In this document: piece by piece, positions 20,998-31,109 of the stretch
Layout: each line of letters begins with the position of its first letter
How positions within the stretch are numbered: the stretch's first letter is position 1
DNA from: Branchipolynoe longqiensis
Lineage: Eukaryota > Annelida > Polychaeta > Phyllodocida > Polynoidae
Assembly: GCA_030323885.1 (NCBI GenBank)
Contig: CM059202.1
Coordinates: forward strand, 47,386,849-47,450,848
Direction: 5' to 3'
Length of the DNA stretch: 64,000 bases
Program-made: the position numbers and the translations under genes
Notes under the pieces: generated by a model
What the model was told of the DNA's origin: nothing
Databases searched by the model: none
What the model saw: the letters and a program-made list of their open reading frames with translations, nothing else

Positions 20998-22445
20998 TCA
21001 GGGTATTGGGCCCAGGCCTCGCCGGAGGTGTGGGGCCAGATGGAGAGGGTGGGGAAGTACTAGTGGGGGGTGGAGCCACATGAGGGGGCGGCAGAGGGTG
21101 TCATGGACAGCAGGGTCGACCACGTCTGCGACCGACTCAGCGAGGTCATCAGGGAGGAGGTCCGGTGGGAGGCGGGGAGGCAAGCTCAAAGTCGGGCTCG
21201 GAATCGGCGGAGGTGTGCAAGTCAGGGAGGTGGCTGATGTAGGCGGTGTCGCAGGCCGAGCCAGGGTGTGCGGGCGGTGGCCAGAGCCTTCCATGTGCGT
21301 CCCCCCATCCCCTCCAGTGGGTTGGGGGCGAGGTGGGGGCGAGGCGGGCGGCGAGCCGGCGGGTAGATGTGAAGGGGTGGCTGCGGCGACTTCTGAGAGG
21401 CAGGACACTGCAGGTAGGGTAGGGTAGGGTGACCGGCTGCAGCAACTGCTAGCAGTGCGGCAACTTCTGGGTGATGCAACTGAGAGGTGCGGCGGCATCT
21501 GAGGAGACAGGGGTGCCAGGGGTGATGTAACTGAATGCTTGAACATTGGAGCCGGCGTCAAGGGCGGCATCAGGGGGGCCCCGGGGAGGCAGCGACGGAC
21601 CCCGGGGGAGCGGGGCGGTCGGCGGTGTGGATGATAGCACCCCGTGGGCGGTGGCAGCATGGCAGCATGGCAGCGGTAACGGCCAACCATATCAGGGACG
21701 GGACTGCGGTCGCAGGGCTCCCTCTTCTTCATCGCCTTCCCCTCTGTCCCACTCTCCACCAAGTCGTGGGGGAAAACGTAGCTGGCGGGAATACCTTTTC
21801 GTTTTCCGCTGTGTTGCGCCTTGGCGGACTCCAGAATCTCAAGGATGGCCTCGGCAGCGGACGTTGGGGTATGGGCGACAGGGCTGTAGGGCGCGGCTGT
21901 CCCGGATGCAGCGGCAGCGGGAGGGGCGGCTGGCTTCCAGTGTCGGGCGAGGCGCTGGTACTGCAGGTGAAAGGCGGCAAGCCGGTAGGACAGCATCGAC
22001 AGGGTGGCATAGGCCACAGAGACCGGTGGTGCGGTGGCCAGGGGGAGGTTGCACAGTGGCTGGAGGCTGTTAGGCGGAGGCCTGGGTGATGTCCATCGCC
22101 TCTACGGTGCCTCAGCGGTGGTGATCCACTGGGCGCCTCAGAGGGGTGGCACCAGGAGGAGGATGACGTGGAGGTGATGGTGGTAATATTCTGGCGCTCT
22201 CCTGGCACTACGGCAGCCAGCAGCCTGGCCTCGGGCGACTGACAGCATGATCGGTCATGGAGGAGTAGACCAAAGAAAAAGTGAGTACAGCTGGAGGAGG
22301 CAGGAGGCGGAGTGGATAATGAACTAATGACAACCAGGACATCTCTCAAAGAATCCGGTAGTAATGCTTCCTTTAAATCCTTTGCATTAGACAGTGACAC
22401 TTCTACAGTGACTATCCTCCTTTGTAATTCTGCCAACTTTAACAA
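20998..22445 (-). pseudogene. GC-rich gag-like region of a DIRS-type element
   Basis: Strongly GC-rich against AT-rich surroundings. Minus-strand 22017-20998 contains ILESAKAQHSGKRKGIPASY followed by VFPHDLVESGTEGKAMKK, clearly related to ILASAEARHSVRRQGIPANY and IFPSDLVKRGAERKPVKR in the gag-like gene at 40417-39323. The sequence downstream of this block is shifted between frames, so the ORF is broken. The 22445-22260 part (LAELQRRIVTVEVSLSNAK) may be the N-terminal region. Other frames here are proline-rich shadows. Confidence 0.55.
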
Positions 22446-22839
22446 ATATTAACCGTACTAATATGTGTGCTATTGGGTATGTAAGTCTGCGCTACTTTAG
22501 GCTTCGAAACTGAATGGTGAACACAAATTAACGGAACCTCTCTCTCTGGTGAAGTTGCTTAATGACGAGCAGAAGCCGGTAGTGATGTCTTATTTTAAAT
22601 CCTTTCCATTATACATTGACACTTGAACCATCCTCCTTTGTAATTCTGCGAACTTTAGTAAAACTTTAACCACAAGAGATCAATGGAACCTCTCTCTCTC
22701 TGGATGAAGATGATCAAAGTCGCCTGTTCACTCACTCTGTCAAAGTGATCGAACACTTGCCTCGGTGAACAGTGTAAACAGATCCAAACCCGTTGCCTCG
22801 TGAACCAAATTACACATGTTGGCCAGCCAATATGAATAA

Positions 22840-23310
22840 TGCTAATATTAATACTAATATTAATGTTCATATTATGGTAGTATTAATATTATTAGATAAA
22901 TAAACACTAATAGTGACACTAATATTAATTAGTACTATCATTAATAGTAATATTAATGTCAATAATGTTAGTAGTATTATTACTAATAGTACTAATCATA
23001 TTACTACTACTATTAATATTATGAATAATGATATTAATAATGATATTAATAATGGTATTATTAACGATTGTATTATTTAAAATGGTATTATTAAAAAGGG
23101 CATCATTAACAATGGCATTATTAACAATGGTATTATTAATCATGGTGTTATGAACAGCGGTGTTACTAATCATATTATTAATAATATCATTAATACTACA
23201 ATTAATAAAATTAATGTTATTATTAGCGATGTTAAAAATAATATTACTAATATTATTAATAATATTAAAAATATTATGAATAATATTATTAACAATAATA
23301 ATATGAATAA
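22840..23310. repeat. ATTAAT-type simple repeat tract
   Basis: Imperfect trinucleotide array (ATTATTAATAATGATATTAAT and variants) of about 470 bp. ORFs rich in Asn and Ile on both strands are artefacts. Confidence 0.9.
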
Positions 23311-23339
23311 AATGAGGGTAGGCTTATTAATTTACATAC

Positions 23340-23495
23340 TGGCCATTGTTAGACTGCGAATGCTGCAGTTTAGAAGTGCATAATCGGTTTCGCACCCACT
23401 AATTGGACAGTAACCATACTTTGGGTTACAGTCCTCCTCAACCTTACAGTGACAGGGGTGTAAGCATCCCTCCCCATAGTAGCCAAGGCGGCATC
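23340..23495 (-). CDS. Scavenger-receptor/MEGF-like EGF exon 6
   Basis: A 156-nt exon (52 codons, phase 1-1) after an excellent acceptor: a long T/C tract ending ATTTTCAG. It ends at CCA|GTATGT. The peptide starts CRLGYYGEGC, continues LHPCHC, EDC, GYC and ISGC, and then loses the EGF pattern in a short stalk (CSIRSLTMA). The first part is a laminin/MEGF-like module; the remainder would be the juxtamembrane stem. The split Lys codon to exon 7 leads straight to the membrane helix. The exon abuts an AT-rich ATTAAT repeat tract on its 3' side, so the donor is the less certain end. Confidence 0.75.
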
Positions 23496-23527
23496 CTGAA
23501 AATGAAGAAGAAAAAGAAAATAGTAAA

Positions 23528-23810
23528 ACTTGTTTTATTTAACGATGCCTCTAGAGCACATTGATTTTTATCATCGACTACTGGACATCAAACATATGGT
23601 CATTCTGACATATTTCTTTGGGGGACACCCGCTGCCGCCACATAGGCTACTCTTTCCGATAAGCAGCAATGGGTCTTTTATATGCACTTTCCCATGGACA
23701 GGACAGCAGATACCACAGCCTTTGATGAACCAGTTGTGAACCAGTGGTTGGAACGGAAAATAGCCCAAACTGCAAATGGGTCCACTGAGCAGGATCGATA
23801 GTATGATAAA
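23528..23810. mobile_element. SINE of a type known from molluscs
   Basis: Shows a run I recognise from molluscan dispersed repeats: TTGTTTTATTTAACGATGCC, then GAGCACATTGATTT, TTTTATATGCACTTTCCCA, GACAGGACAGC and GGAACGGAAAATAGCCCAA. The recognition is from memory and has not been tested by a search. It lies 30 bp upstream of exon 6. Confidence 0.6.
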
Positions 23811-24558
23811 CACCTTCATAGGTGGACATGTTAACGCCTGAGCTATGTCGCGCTCGTCTGTGAAAATGATGCAGAGTGCACAGAGTTACCAATCAGATAT
23901 GGATAGCTGCATGCAAGCGCCTTTTAAATCCATTTTTCAAACGATTGAAGCTACAGTACCAAGCTGAAAAATGAGAATTGGACTAAGTTTTCTTTCTAAT
24001 TTTACTTTTGCATAAATTATGCTAATTAGGTAACCTTTGGTTTGACAAAACTGTCATACAGGATATGTCAGCTGTCCCACATAGCAAGGTCATGACCTTT
24101 AAATGTTTTACATGATATGTATATCAATGTCCTCACGGGAACAGATTGTTTCTAGATGGCTTCAATTGTTTTTCTCACAATTTAATTTTTGTTTAAACAT
24201 TGTTGGATACAAATGATATATTCGTACCATATAAAATGAACACCTAATGGAACAAGTATTAACAATTGCTGCCATCAGTCCTTAGATAACAGCCTGAAGT
24301 TGCATCATTGAACACTCCATGGAGTTCTCTTGAATACTAAAGGCGTTGTGGTGTGTAAAGGACGTTTTTTTTGTGTGTGTTAGTCTGCATTTAATTAGCT
24401 TTTTGTAATTAACTTGGACAATTTAAATGAATCATGCAACCATTATCTGCATAATCCGAAATCCACTACTACCTGTATCACTATCAATATCAGCAAGTCA
24501 TACCCATTGTCCTCACAGGAATGATCAGCAAATAAAGGACATAGTCTAAAGCTAAATG
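23811..24558. other. No gene recognised
   Basis: AT-rich intronic sequence without repeats that I can identify. Confidence 0.45.
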
Positions 24559-24917
24559 CAGGGATGAGAGCAGTCTCCGGGAAAAAACCCGGAAATGCTG
24601 ATATTCTCCCATAGGCTTAGCATTGTCAGGGAATCGCTGAAAATTCCCGGAAGTCAGGTTTCATACATATTGGTATACGCTGATAGTGCTGTGCCGTTTG
24701 AAGCACGTATTAGTAGTATACGCTGCTAGTGCTGCGGCGTTTGCACCACATATTAGTGTACGCTGATGGTGCTGCAGCGTGAAACAACATATTGGTTGGT
24801 TGGTGGAGTTTTACATCCTTGCAACATCTAAGGTCATATCAGGACTTATTAGTATACACTTATAGCTACAGGAAAAATCGTGGAAATCCGCGAAATCGCG
24901 GAGATCTTTCATCCCTG
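24559..24917. mobile_element. CAGGGATGAAAG MITE, copy 1
   Basis: Starts CAGGGATGAGAG and ends CTTTCATCCCTG, with a second inner pair (TCTCCGGG and CGGAGA). A 6-bp direct repeat, TAAATG, flanks it. The interior holds the tandem GTATACGCTGATAGTGCTGC units of the family plus a 56-bp SINE-A fragment at about 24793-24848. CAG ends and 6-8-bp duplications point to hAT-like transposition. Confidence 0.75.
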
Positions 24918-24964
24918 TAAATGGCCATTCTCGCATCTACATGAATAAAATAAGATCCCCATGA

Positions 24965-25170
24965 TATTTGTAATGCCTGATTGGGAGACCATGCCGCCGA
25001 CATCATGACCCAGATTTCCCACTCAGCCACATTATCCTGATGCTGAGCTAAACCAGACCTTGCCCTATCCTAGCATTGGGATGCCAGGCTGCTGGCACCA
25101 TGACCCAATTTTCCCTTCAATAACATGATCCTGATACTGAGCTAACTGGTCCTTGCCCCATACAGTCCGT
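24965..25170 (-). mobile_element. Outer SINE-A, left part
   Basis: SINE-A body (GATTTCCCACTCAGCCACATTATCCTGATGCTGAGC and a second partial repeat) continues at 25801-25870 on the far side of the inserted MITE: the right part resumes TAGTAATGCCGACCGCCAGG. Confidence 0.6.
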
Positions 25171-25800
25171 CAGGGATGAAAGTGCTCTCCGGGAAAAAAT
25201 GCGCAAATGCTGATATTCTCCCATAGGTTTAGCATTTTCAGGGAATCGCGGAAAATTCCCGGAACTTGGGTTTGATATATATTGGTATGTACGCTGATAG
25301 TGCTGCACCGTTTGAAGCACGCTGATAGTGCTGCACCTTTTTAAGCACACATTAGTAGTATACGCTGATAGTTTTGTTTGTTTGTTGTGTTACATCCTAA
25401 CGACATCTAAGGTCATATCAGGACGGGTACCGACTTGTGACAGTGCGCAATCATGGCGATTTTATAGTGCTGCCCCACTGGGAAATCAGGCCGCTGGTAC
25501 CATGACCCGATATCCCACTCAGTCACATTATCCTGACACGAACCTAACCAGCCCTTGCCCTATCCTAATAATGCCGAGCACCAGGCTAGGAAGCCACAAG
25601 TATACATTTTGAAGTCATTGGTTTGATTCGACCGGGAACAGAATTCCCGATCTTCCGCATGCGAGGCATGTACTCTACCGATTCGGCCACCGTGCCCGGT
25701 GACGCTGATAGTGCTGTGTCGTAAAACAGTATATGTTAATCGTGCTGCGAGATTGAAAAATCCCGGAAATCCGCGAAATGGCGGAGATCTTTCATCGCTG
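25171..25800. mobile_element. CAGGGATGAAAG MITE, copy 2, carrying a nested SINE
   Basis: CAGGGATGAAAGTGCTCTCC at 25171 and GGCGGAGATCTTTCATCGCTG at 25800. It is inserted in an older SINE-A copy (CATAC occurs close to both edges) and is itself interrupted by a complete SINE-A at 25372-25701. Without the SINE the MITE is about 290 bp. Confidence 0.75.
25372..25701 (-). mobile_element. SINE-A, complete copy with target duplication
   Basis: Flanked by a perfect 10-bp direct repeat, ACGCTGATAG (25362-25371 and 25702-25711). On the minus strand it starts with a tRNA-like head (GGTGGCCGAATCGGTAGAG, then a box-B-like GGGAATTCTGTTCCCGG) and ends in a CAAACAAACAAAA tail. The 330-bp element shows all hallmarks of LINE-mobilised SINEs and defines the family. 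Confidence 0.85.
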
Positions 25801-25875
25801 CATACTAGTAATGCCGACCGCCAGGCTAAGTAGCGACAAGTATTCATTTTGTAAGTCATTTCTTCTTTTTCTTGG
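25801..25875 (-). mobile_element. Outer SINE-A, right part
   Basis: CATACTAGTAATGCCGACCG, then AGTAGCGACAAGTATTCATT matches the corresponding block of the complete copy (25564-25615). The tRNA head is lost. Confidence 0.6.
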
Positions 25876-25933
25876 TCCATTAGTTGTTTCAGCAGGTGAA
25901 ATTTCAGTCATAGACGACTGGTCTTCCTCATTC

Positions 25934-26178
25934 CACTGCTGGTCGATAGAAAGCCCGAGCCTACACTTTTACCGACCCAAGGGATTTTTAACCTCCCACA
26001 CCACATAGACATGGTATGAGAGCAACCGGCCTTTGATCACGCTGTAAGTTATACACAGCGGTGGAAATCCAAATTGGCAGAGCTGGGGGGCATGGGGAAT
26101 CGAACCACCGACCCTCAGATTAGGAGTCTGACCTAGAAAAAAGTCAGACACTCTAACCACTCTGCCACAGAGAATGCC
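25934..26178 (-). mobile_element. SINE-B, tRNA-derived head, copy 1
   Basis: About 90% identical to 63416-63652. The minus-strand head has GTGGCAGAGTGGTTAGAGTG (box A), a CTCCTAA anticodon-like loop (Arg CCT type) and GGTGGTTCGATTCCCC (box B). The body follows (ACAGCGTGATCAAAGGCC, TGTGGTGTGGGAGGTTAAAA). A hairpin with a T6 loop interrupts the anticodon arm; see the finding. Confidence 0.8.
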
Positions 26179-26321
26179 AATAGATTTTACTTGACCGGGG
26201 GTTTGAATTCCTGACCTTCCTCAGGGGAAGCTCTAGTGCTTCAGCCCCTGTGTCCATTCTTGATATTGTAATGCTGTCAGGCTTTTCTTCTGTGGGAAAT
26301 AGGAAATGTTGCTGTACCTAC

Positions 26322-26408
26322 TTTCACATTTTCCAGTGTCTTGATTGCAGAAGTAGGTACAATGACATGTGTTCGCACATCCCTTGCCCCAAGTTCCAAT
26401 TGGACACG
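26322..26408 (-). CDS. Scavenger-receptor/MEGF-like EGF exon 5
   Basis: An 87-nt exon, phase 1-1 (29 codons), with a strong acceptor (pyrimidine-rich, ending TTTCCACAG) and donor A|GTAGGTAC. The peptide carries eight cysteines in the spacing of laminin/MEGF-like half modules: CPIGTWGKGC, then ANTCHC, FC and a TGKC end. The G-W-G-x-G-C core and the closing TGxC are typical of tandem EGF-like domains in MEGF10/SREC/TIE-type ectodomains, which bind ligands or debris at the cell surface. It is easily missed because it is short. It directly precedes exon 6 in gene order. Confidence 0.8.
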
Positions 26409-26409
26409 C

Positions 26410-26958
26410 TGTGGAAACGAACGAGAAGAAATATGAAAATCATAATCGATGAACCAGCGTTCACTAGAGGAAATCAAAACATGATCGGTTCGAAGGCTTA
26501 CGAATGTTTGTTCATTTGTTTGGACTTCATTTAACGTGAAAAGTTAGCGGTATCTACTCTGTCAGTCTTGTTAATCACATTCGCATGCCTACTTTGAAAT
26601 TCATATGAAATTCAAAATCATCAGAGATGTGTCAAACGACAGCAAATATTAGATCTGATGCGACTTTGAAGAGGTTAAATTTGTGTCAATTGACAGGAAC
26701 ATAGCTATAATTACAGGAGGAGGCATGTATAGCCCAGTTGTTCTTAGGAACAAACCTTTGTTTGTGTTTTATGTTAGGAAAGAGGTCTCGCATACTAATT
26801 ACATCAAAACATTGTTGGTGCAAGGCCATGAAATCCACACACTCAAGCAGAATGTGTCAGTCTTAGCAAAGACCCTATAATAGTAAGACGCTCACTCCCT
26901 ATCTCTCCCATGGTAATGTCAATTTCGTATATTATATCTGCTGCTGGAGGCGTAGTGG
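26410..26958. other. Intronic, no gene recognised
   Basis: Sequence upstream of exon 5 with no repeat I can identify; the plus-strand ORFs here are shadows. Confidence 0.45.
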
Positions 26959-27037
26959 TAGATTCAGGATCTGGCAGGCCATCGATGACTGGTGTTGCAG
27001 TCACCGGTCGTCGACGGCCCGCCAGATCCTGAATCTA
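26959..27037. repeat. Hairpin with 22-nt arms beside satellite array
   Basis: TAGATTCAGGATCTGGC (26959-) is mirrored by GCCAGATCCTGAATCTA (-27037) with one mismatch in 22 and a 35-nt loop. It directly abuts the ~190-bp satellite units at 27040. It could be the terminal hairpin of a Helitron-related element. Confidence 0.6.
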
Positions 27038-27039
27038 TT

Positions 27040-27405
27040 CAAATGCATTGTCAATGGCCGTGAGCAAATCTTCATACAGAAAAAGTCAAATATCTCTCAA
27101 ATTACACTACCTAGAAACAAATTGCTCGGTACACATATAAAAAACATGTTTACCAAAAAGACTATATTAAATTGATAAGGTTGGGGTTCTGGATTTCTAT
27201 TAGTCTTGAATAAAACTAACGTTTTGCACTGCGTGTACCGTCAAACTCAAGGCATTGTCAATGGTCATGAGCAATGTTCATACAGAAAATACAGAAAAAG
27301 TGAAATATCTCTAAAACCACACCACCTAGAAACAAATCGTTTGGTACACATATAGAAAACATCTTTCCCAAAAACATTATATTAAATTTATAAGGTTAGT
27401 GACGA
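27040..27405 (-). mobile_element. Helentron/pearl-like satellite array, copy 2
   Basis: Two units of the ~190-bp satellite seen at 12835-13260 (in reverse orientation): TCAATGGYCGTGAGCAA, AAATATCTCTAAAACCACACC, AAATTTATAAGGTTAG. The head motif is not present at the right end. Confidence 0.65.
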
Positions 27406-27534
27406 TGCTGTTCGATTTTGATGCATGCGGAGAAGCGATGTGTCCCTAGCAAACTGGTGTTACGCGGAAACCGCAACACCTGTTGGGCGTGACGTCGGGA
27501 GTCTCGCCTGTGAGAGTTAGTTTGCGGGAATTCC

Positions 27535-27645
27535 GGCACGAGGCGTGGCGGTTAGCGGGATTGAACCCAGGTGGCGGCACCGCAGTAACTCCTTGTTCAC
27601 GCACAAATTACCCATGTTGACTAACCAACATGAACAATTTGGTCC
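27535..27645 (-). repeat. DIRS-like terminal fragment
   Basis: GGGATTGAACCCAGGTGGCG, CTCCTTGTTCACGCACAAATTACC and GTTGACTAACCAACATGAACAA match 46990-47065 closely. No ORF is attached, so it is a solo terminus. Confidence 0.55.
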
Positions 27646-27744
27646 ATAGTAGCTAGATATAAAAATTAATTCGAATAGGATATAAGTAATAGTATGAATA
27701 CTGCCATACTAACCAGTATCAAATTGCTGGTCTACATACAGTAG

Positions 27745-29140
27745 TTAGTACCAATGCCTCCATATGGCAGACGTAAATCTGAGATCACTCTCTTCTAGTT
27801 TTACAAGTCCCTGTATTATAACATTTTGTGACCTATCAAGTCTAGTAATAAATTTGAATATTAGTTTCCTATTAACAGCCTGGAAGGCTGGCACATCAAT
27901 ATTGGCAAACAGCTGACTAGCTCTGTGATACCTAGGTAGACAGAGTAATAACCTCATAATGTCATTATATGCTACATTCAGTTTTCTAATGCTATACATT
28001 CTATAGTTCCACCAAATCTGGGCAGTATACAAGGGAGTACAGAAAGTTTTAAATAAATTTAGCTTGACATCAGCTGTACACATATGAAATTTCCTGATCA
28101 GCATATTTCCCTGAGCATATAACTTGCGACACTGTCTATTAATATCCCTGTCATCTCTAAAGCCATCAGTCATAAAGTGTCCTAAATACTTTACTTCAGT
28201 AGAGATGGACAGGGGAGCACCAGTTAAAACTAAATTAGGAAATCCAGTATCCTTGTCATATTTTGATTGAATGATCATTACCATACTTTCAATAGCATTG
28301 TATTTGATATCAGCTTCTATGCCATAATCAGAGCATATATTACATACATAGCATTTGCAGTCCACTACTATATGGTGAGAATATTATTGAGTCATCGGCA
28401 TACATAAAATGATTTGGAAGTAATAATCCATTAATACATCCAGTTTTACACTGATTTAACCTTTTTGAGAAGTCATACATATAAACATTGAATAAATAGG
28501 GGGACAATAATCCCTCCTTGATGTACACCATTACTGACTTGGACGGGTTCTGACATGGCATCACCCCACCTGACTACCATTGATTGGTGTGAATACCAAA
28601 ATATTAATATCCTGATTAGATAGCGTGGAGTACCATGCTGCACTAGTTTTTCAAACAGTTTTGCATGATTCACTCTATTAAATACCTTAGAGGCATCAAG
28701 AAAACACAAAAACATGGTATAATTTAAACTATGATACTTCTGCATAATCTCCTTAAGTGCATAAATTCACATATCTGTCCCATGCTTTCACTTCAAGCCA
28801 TATTGATTATCATTTGTTTTTAAATACAACTCCAGTCTATCTAGCAGTGGGCCTACATTTTAAAATTGTTGGCAAAATACTAACAAGTGCTATAAGTCAA
28901 TAGTTATCCTTACTGTTAACCCTTCCCATTTTGTCCTTAATTACTGGTACACGAATAACAGAGATCATAGTATCAGGCAGAGTTCCATGTATGAGAAAGC
29001 CTGTGAGGCATATAGCTAACATGGAAAAAACTCTTGAGGTTGCATATTTGAGATGCTCTGCATGGATATTGTCAGCACCACAAGTCTTGTTACTATCAAC
29101 TTTTAATATGGCATCCCTAAGGATAAATAATGTTTACAAA
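27745..29140 (-). pseudogene. Non-LTR retrotransposon reverse transcriptase (LINE), frameshifted
   Basis: Minus-strand frames joined across shifts give a reverse transcriptase domain. About 29100-28860 holds HAEHLKYATS and IKDKMGRVNSKDNY; 28745-28473 holds FLCFLDASKVFNRVNH and VSNGVHQGGI; 28460-28380 holds the catalytic HFMYADDSII; 28365-27745 holds TEVKYLGHFMTDGFRDDRDI and the C-terminal thumb ending at 27745. The order (finger, palm with FxDxxKxFD-like and YADD motifs, thumb) is standard. At least two frameshifts and one missing segment make it inactive. No endonuclease domain is visible, and the 5' end is truncated at about 29140. It is a different family from the LINE ends at 6.5 and 58.5 kb. 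Confidence 0.82.
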
Positions 29141-29317
29141 GAAATGGACTCAGAGACCAAAATCTGGATTAAAATACACATAGTTTTATTTAAACAAACA
29201 TTTTATAAATAGTGTATAGAGCGACATAATAATTACATTATAACAAATATACATGGCTACAATATTTACATACTACAAACAATAAATATATACATATATA
29301 CAGCGCCATCATTACAG

Positions 29318-31084
29318 TCACTTAGCTTCCGGGGCCTTTGGTGGGGTGTTCATGATCCCCGCAAACAGCTCCTGTGGCTGAATGTTGGAGACGTTGGAAA
29401 TCTGCGACAGCCCAGACAGATTCAGCAAACTGTCCGCAGCTGTTGGAGTACTGATGGACTGGTTCAGCACCGCTTGGGCTGAAAGCCACGCCCCCAACGA
29501 CGGAGCTGCCGGTTAGTTGTGGCATTGCTGCCGGAGCTGCAGGTGCTGCTGGAGGTGATGCTGCTTAAGGTGCTGGATGTGTTGTAGGCGGTTAAGGCAT
29601 CCATGGGCTGCTGGTCAAACTGAGACTGGGGCTGCAGTACCAGCTGCAGTACCTGTGCCGTCGGCTGGTGCTGCATCGGTCCCGTCGGCTGGTGCATCGC
29701 CACCGCCGGCGCAGGCAGCACTGGTGCAGGCAGCACCTGCTGCATCATGTACTGCTGCATATACTCCTGGCTCTCTGATGCCCATGGGGATCCCGGTGGT
29801 GGTTGGTGTCTCCACTGGTAGGGATACCGCTGCTACATCTCGCTAGGCGACGGACAGGAGGACGAGCGCGACGACGTCAACTGCCACAACATCGCAGACA
29901 GGGGCCGCAAAGGACACACTGTGGAGGGGTTGGACCTGGACGGCTCCATGTGCATTCGCCGCTCATCATCATCGTCCTCTTTATCCAGCACCTCCGACAG
30001 GACGCGATAAATCCCGACCCGCACCTTCTTTACTTGGGCCTTGGACATAGTCTCCATTGCGTCCCTGACGAAATTACCAAAGGCAGTCCCCACTGTCATG
30101 GCCTGTGATGCAACCGGCTTCAGGGTTTCCAGCAGCTCCCCCAACTCATGAACGAGCTGCTGGAGAGTTGTCAGCAGACTGCTGTCCTCCTTCGCCCTGC
30201 CTCGGGCCATGGTCGGTGGTCTGGGTCTGCCAGGCTGCTCGTCCAGCCCGATCAGCAGCTCAGCGCAGGCTGACTCTGCTGCCCCCAGATCGCCCTGATC
30301 TGCATTTATGGCGGCAAGCACCTGCAAGACACAATAATAAAGCACCATAAGTAACATGAATACAAATTTATTGGCCAAAATGAGGTAAGGAATACAAAAA
30401 AAGCACATCCATTGCAAATTATAATGCCATTAAAATATATACATAGATGTATCCAGAATGAGGTCTGTAATGAATAAAATCCACATTATTGCAAGTTACA
30501 ATGTCAGTCAAATATATAGTACTTACAGTTCTGCAGGGCTCAGGCCAGTGCCTGACAACTGAACACAGGAAGCCAAACTTGTCCATGATCCGCTGCTCCC
30601 ATTCAATATGCAGGGGAGGCCCATCACAGCTCTTATTCTTGCACAGCCTTGTGTTGGTGTCGCGTAGGGACTTGAACCAGACCTGGAGATGCCCCACAAT
30701 TTTGTCCATCCTTTTGCCCTGGTCCTCCCAAAGCTTCGCATTTTTGTCCGTCCGCCGGTAGTCCCTCATCCTGATGTTCCATATGACAGGGTTGTCCTGC
30801 AGGAACTCCAGCATCAACTCCTCGTCTGTTGTTGGCAGCGTGGTTTGATGAGGTGGAGGCGACGGAAGAGGGGCTGGACCGAGGAGGAGACGGAGACGTA
30901 GACTGCGTCTCCAACATATCCTCGAGCTGGCTAGATGGCGAGGAGATCCCACAGGAGGAGATGCTGGAGATTGTGGTGGAGATGCTCATGTCTCCCATGT
31001 CATCCTCTTCCTGCCTTTCCCTTTCCCTTTGCCGCGTCCCTGAGCAAACTGTCTGGGTGCTGATGAGGTCTTCTTCCCTGGCAT
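29318..31084 (-). pseudogene. MADF-domain protein of Harbinger-transposon type, two exons, frameshifted
   Basis: A start Met at 31084 opens a basic N-terminus (GKKTSSAPRQ, then GKGKGKG). The 30830-30540 segment encodes a MADF (Myb/SANT-like DNA-binding) domain: EELMLEFLQDNPVIWN, DKNAKLWEDQGKRM, VWFKSLRDTNTRLCK. A clear intron follows (donor ACT|GTAAGTAC at 30527, acceptor TTGCAG before 30321). Exon 2 continues with a helical segment (LLTTLQQLVHELGELLETL, GIYRVLSEVLDKEDDDDE), a Gln-rich stretch and a C-terminus ending FAGIMNTPPKAPEAK at the TGA 29320-29318. MADF proteins are encoded beside the nuclease in Harbinger transposons; no nuclease is seen here. At least two frameshifts (about 30830-31000 and 29900-29750) break it. 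A host-type MADF gene remains possible. Confidence 0.65.
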
Positions 31085-31109
31085 GCTGGAGGTGTTGTGA
31101 GGAGAGAAC

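Noticed and set aside
20998..22089. Plus-strand ORFs of 115-184 codons in the GC-rich block
   Set aside because: Shadow frames opposite the gag-like reading; only the minus strand shows conserved blocks shared with other copies.
22925..23383. Asn/Ile-rich ORFs on both strands
   Set aside because: Translation of an ATTAAT simple repeat.
26060..26178. Functional tRNA-Arg (CCT) with an intron
   Set aside because: The insertion is in the 5' anticodon strand, not after base 37, and the same unit with a SINE body recurs at 63.5 kb.
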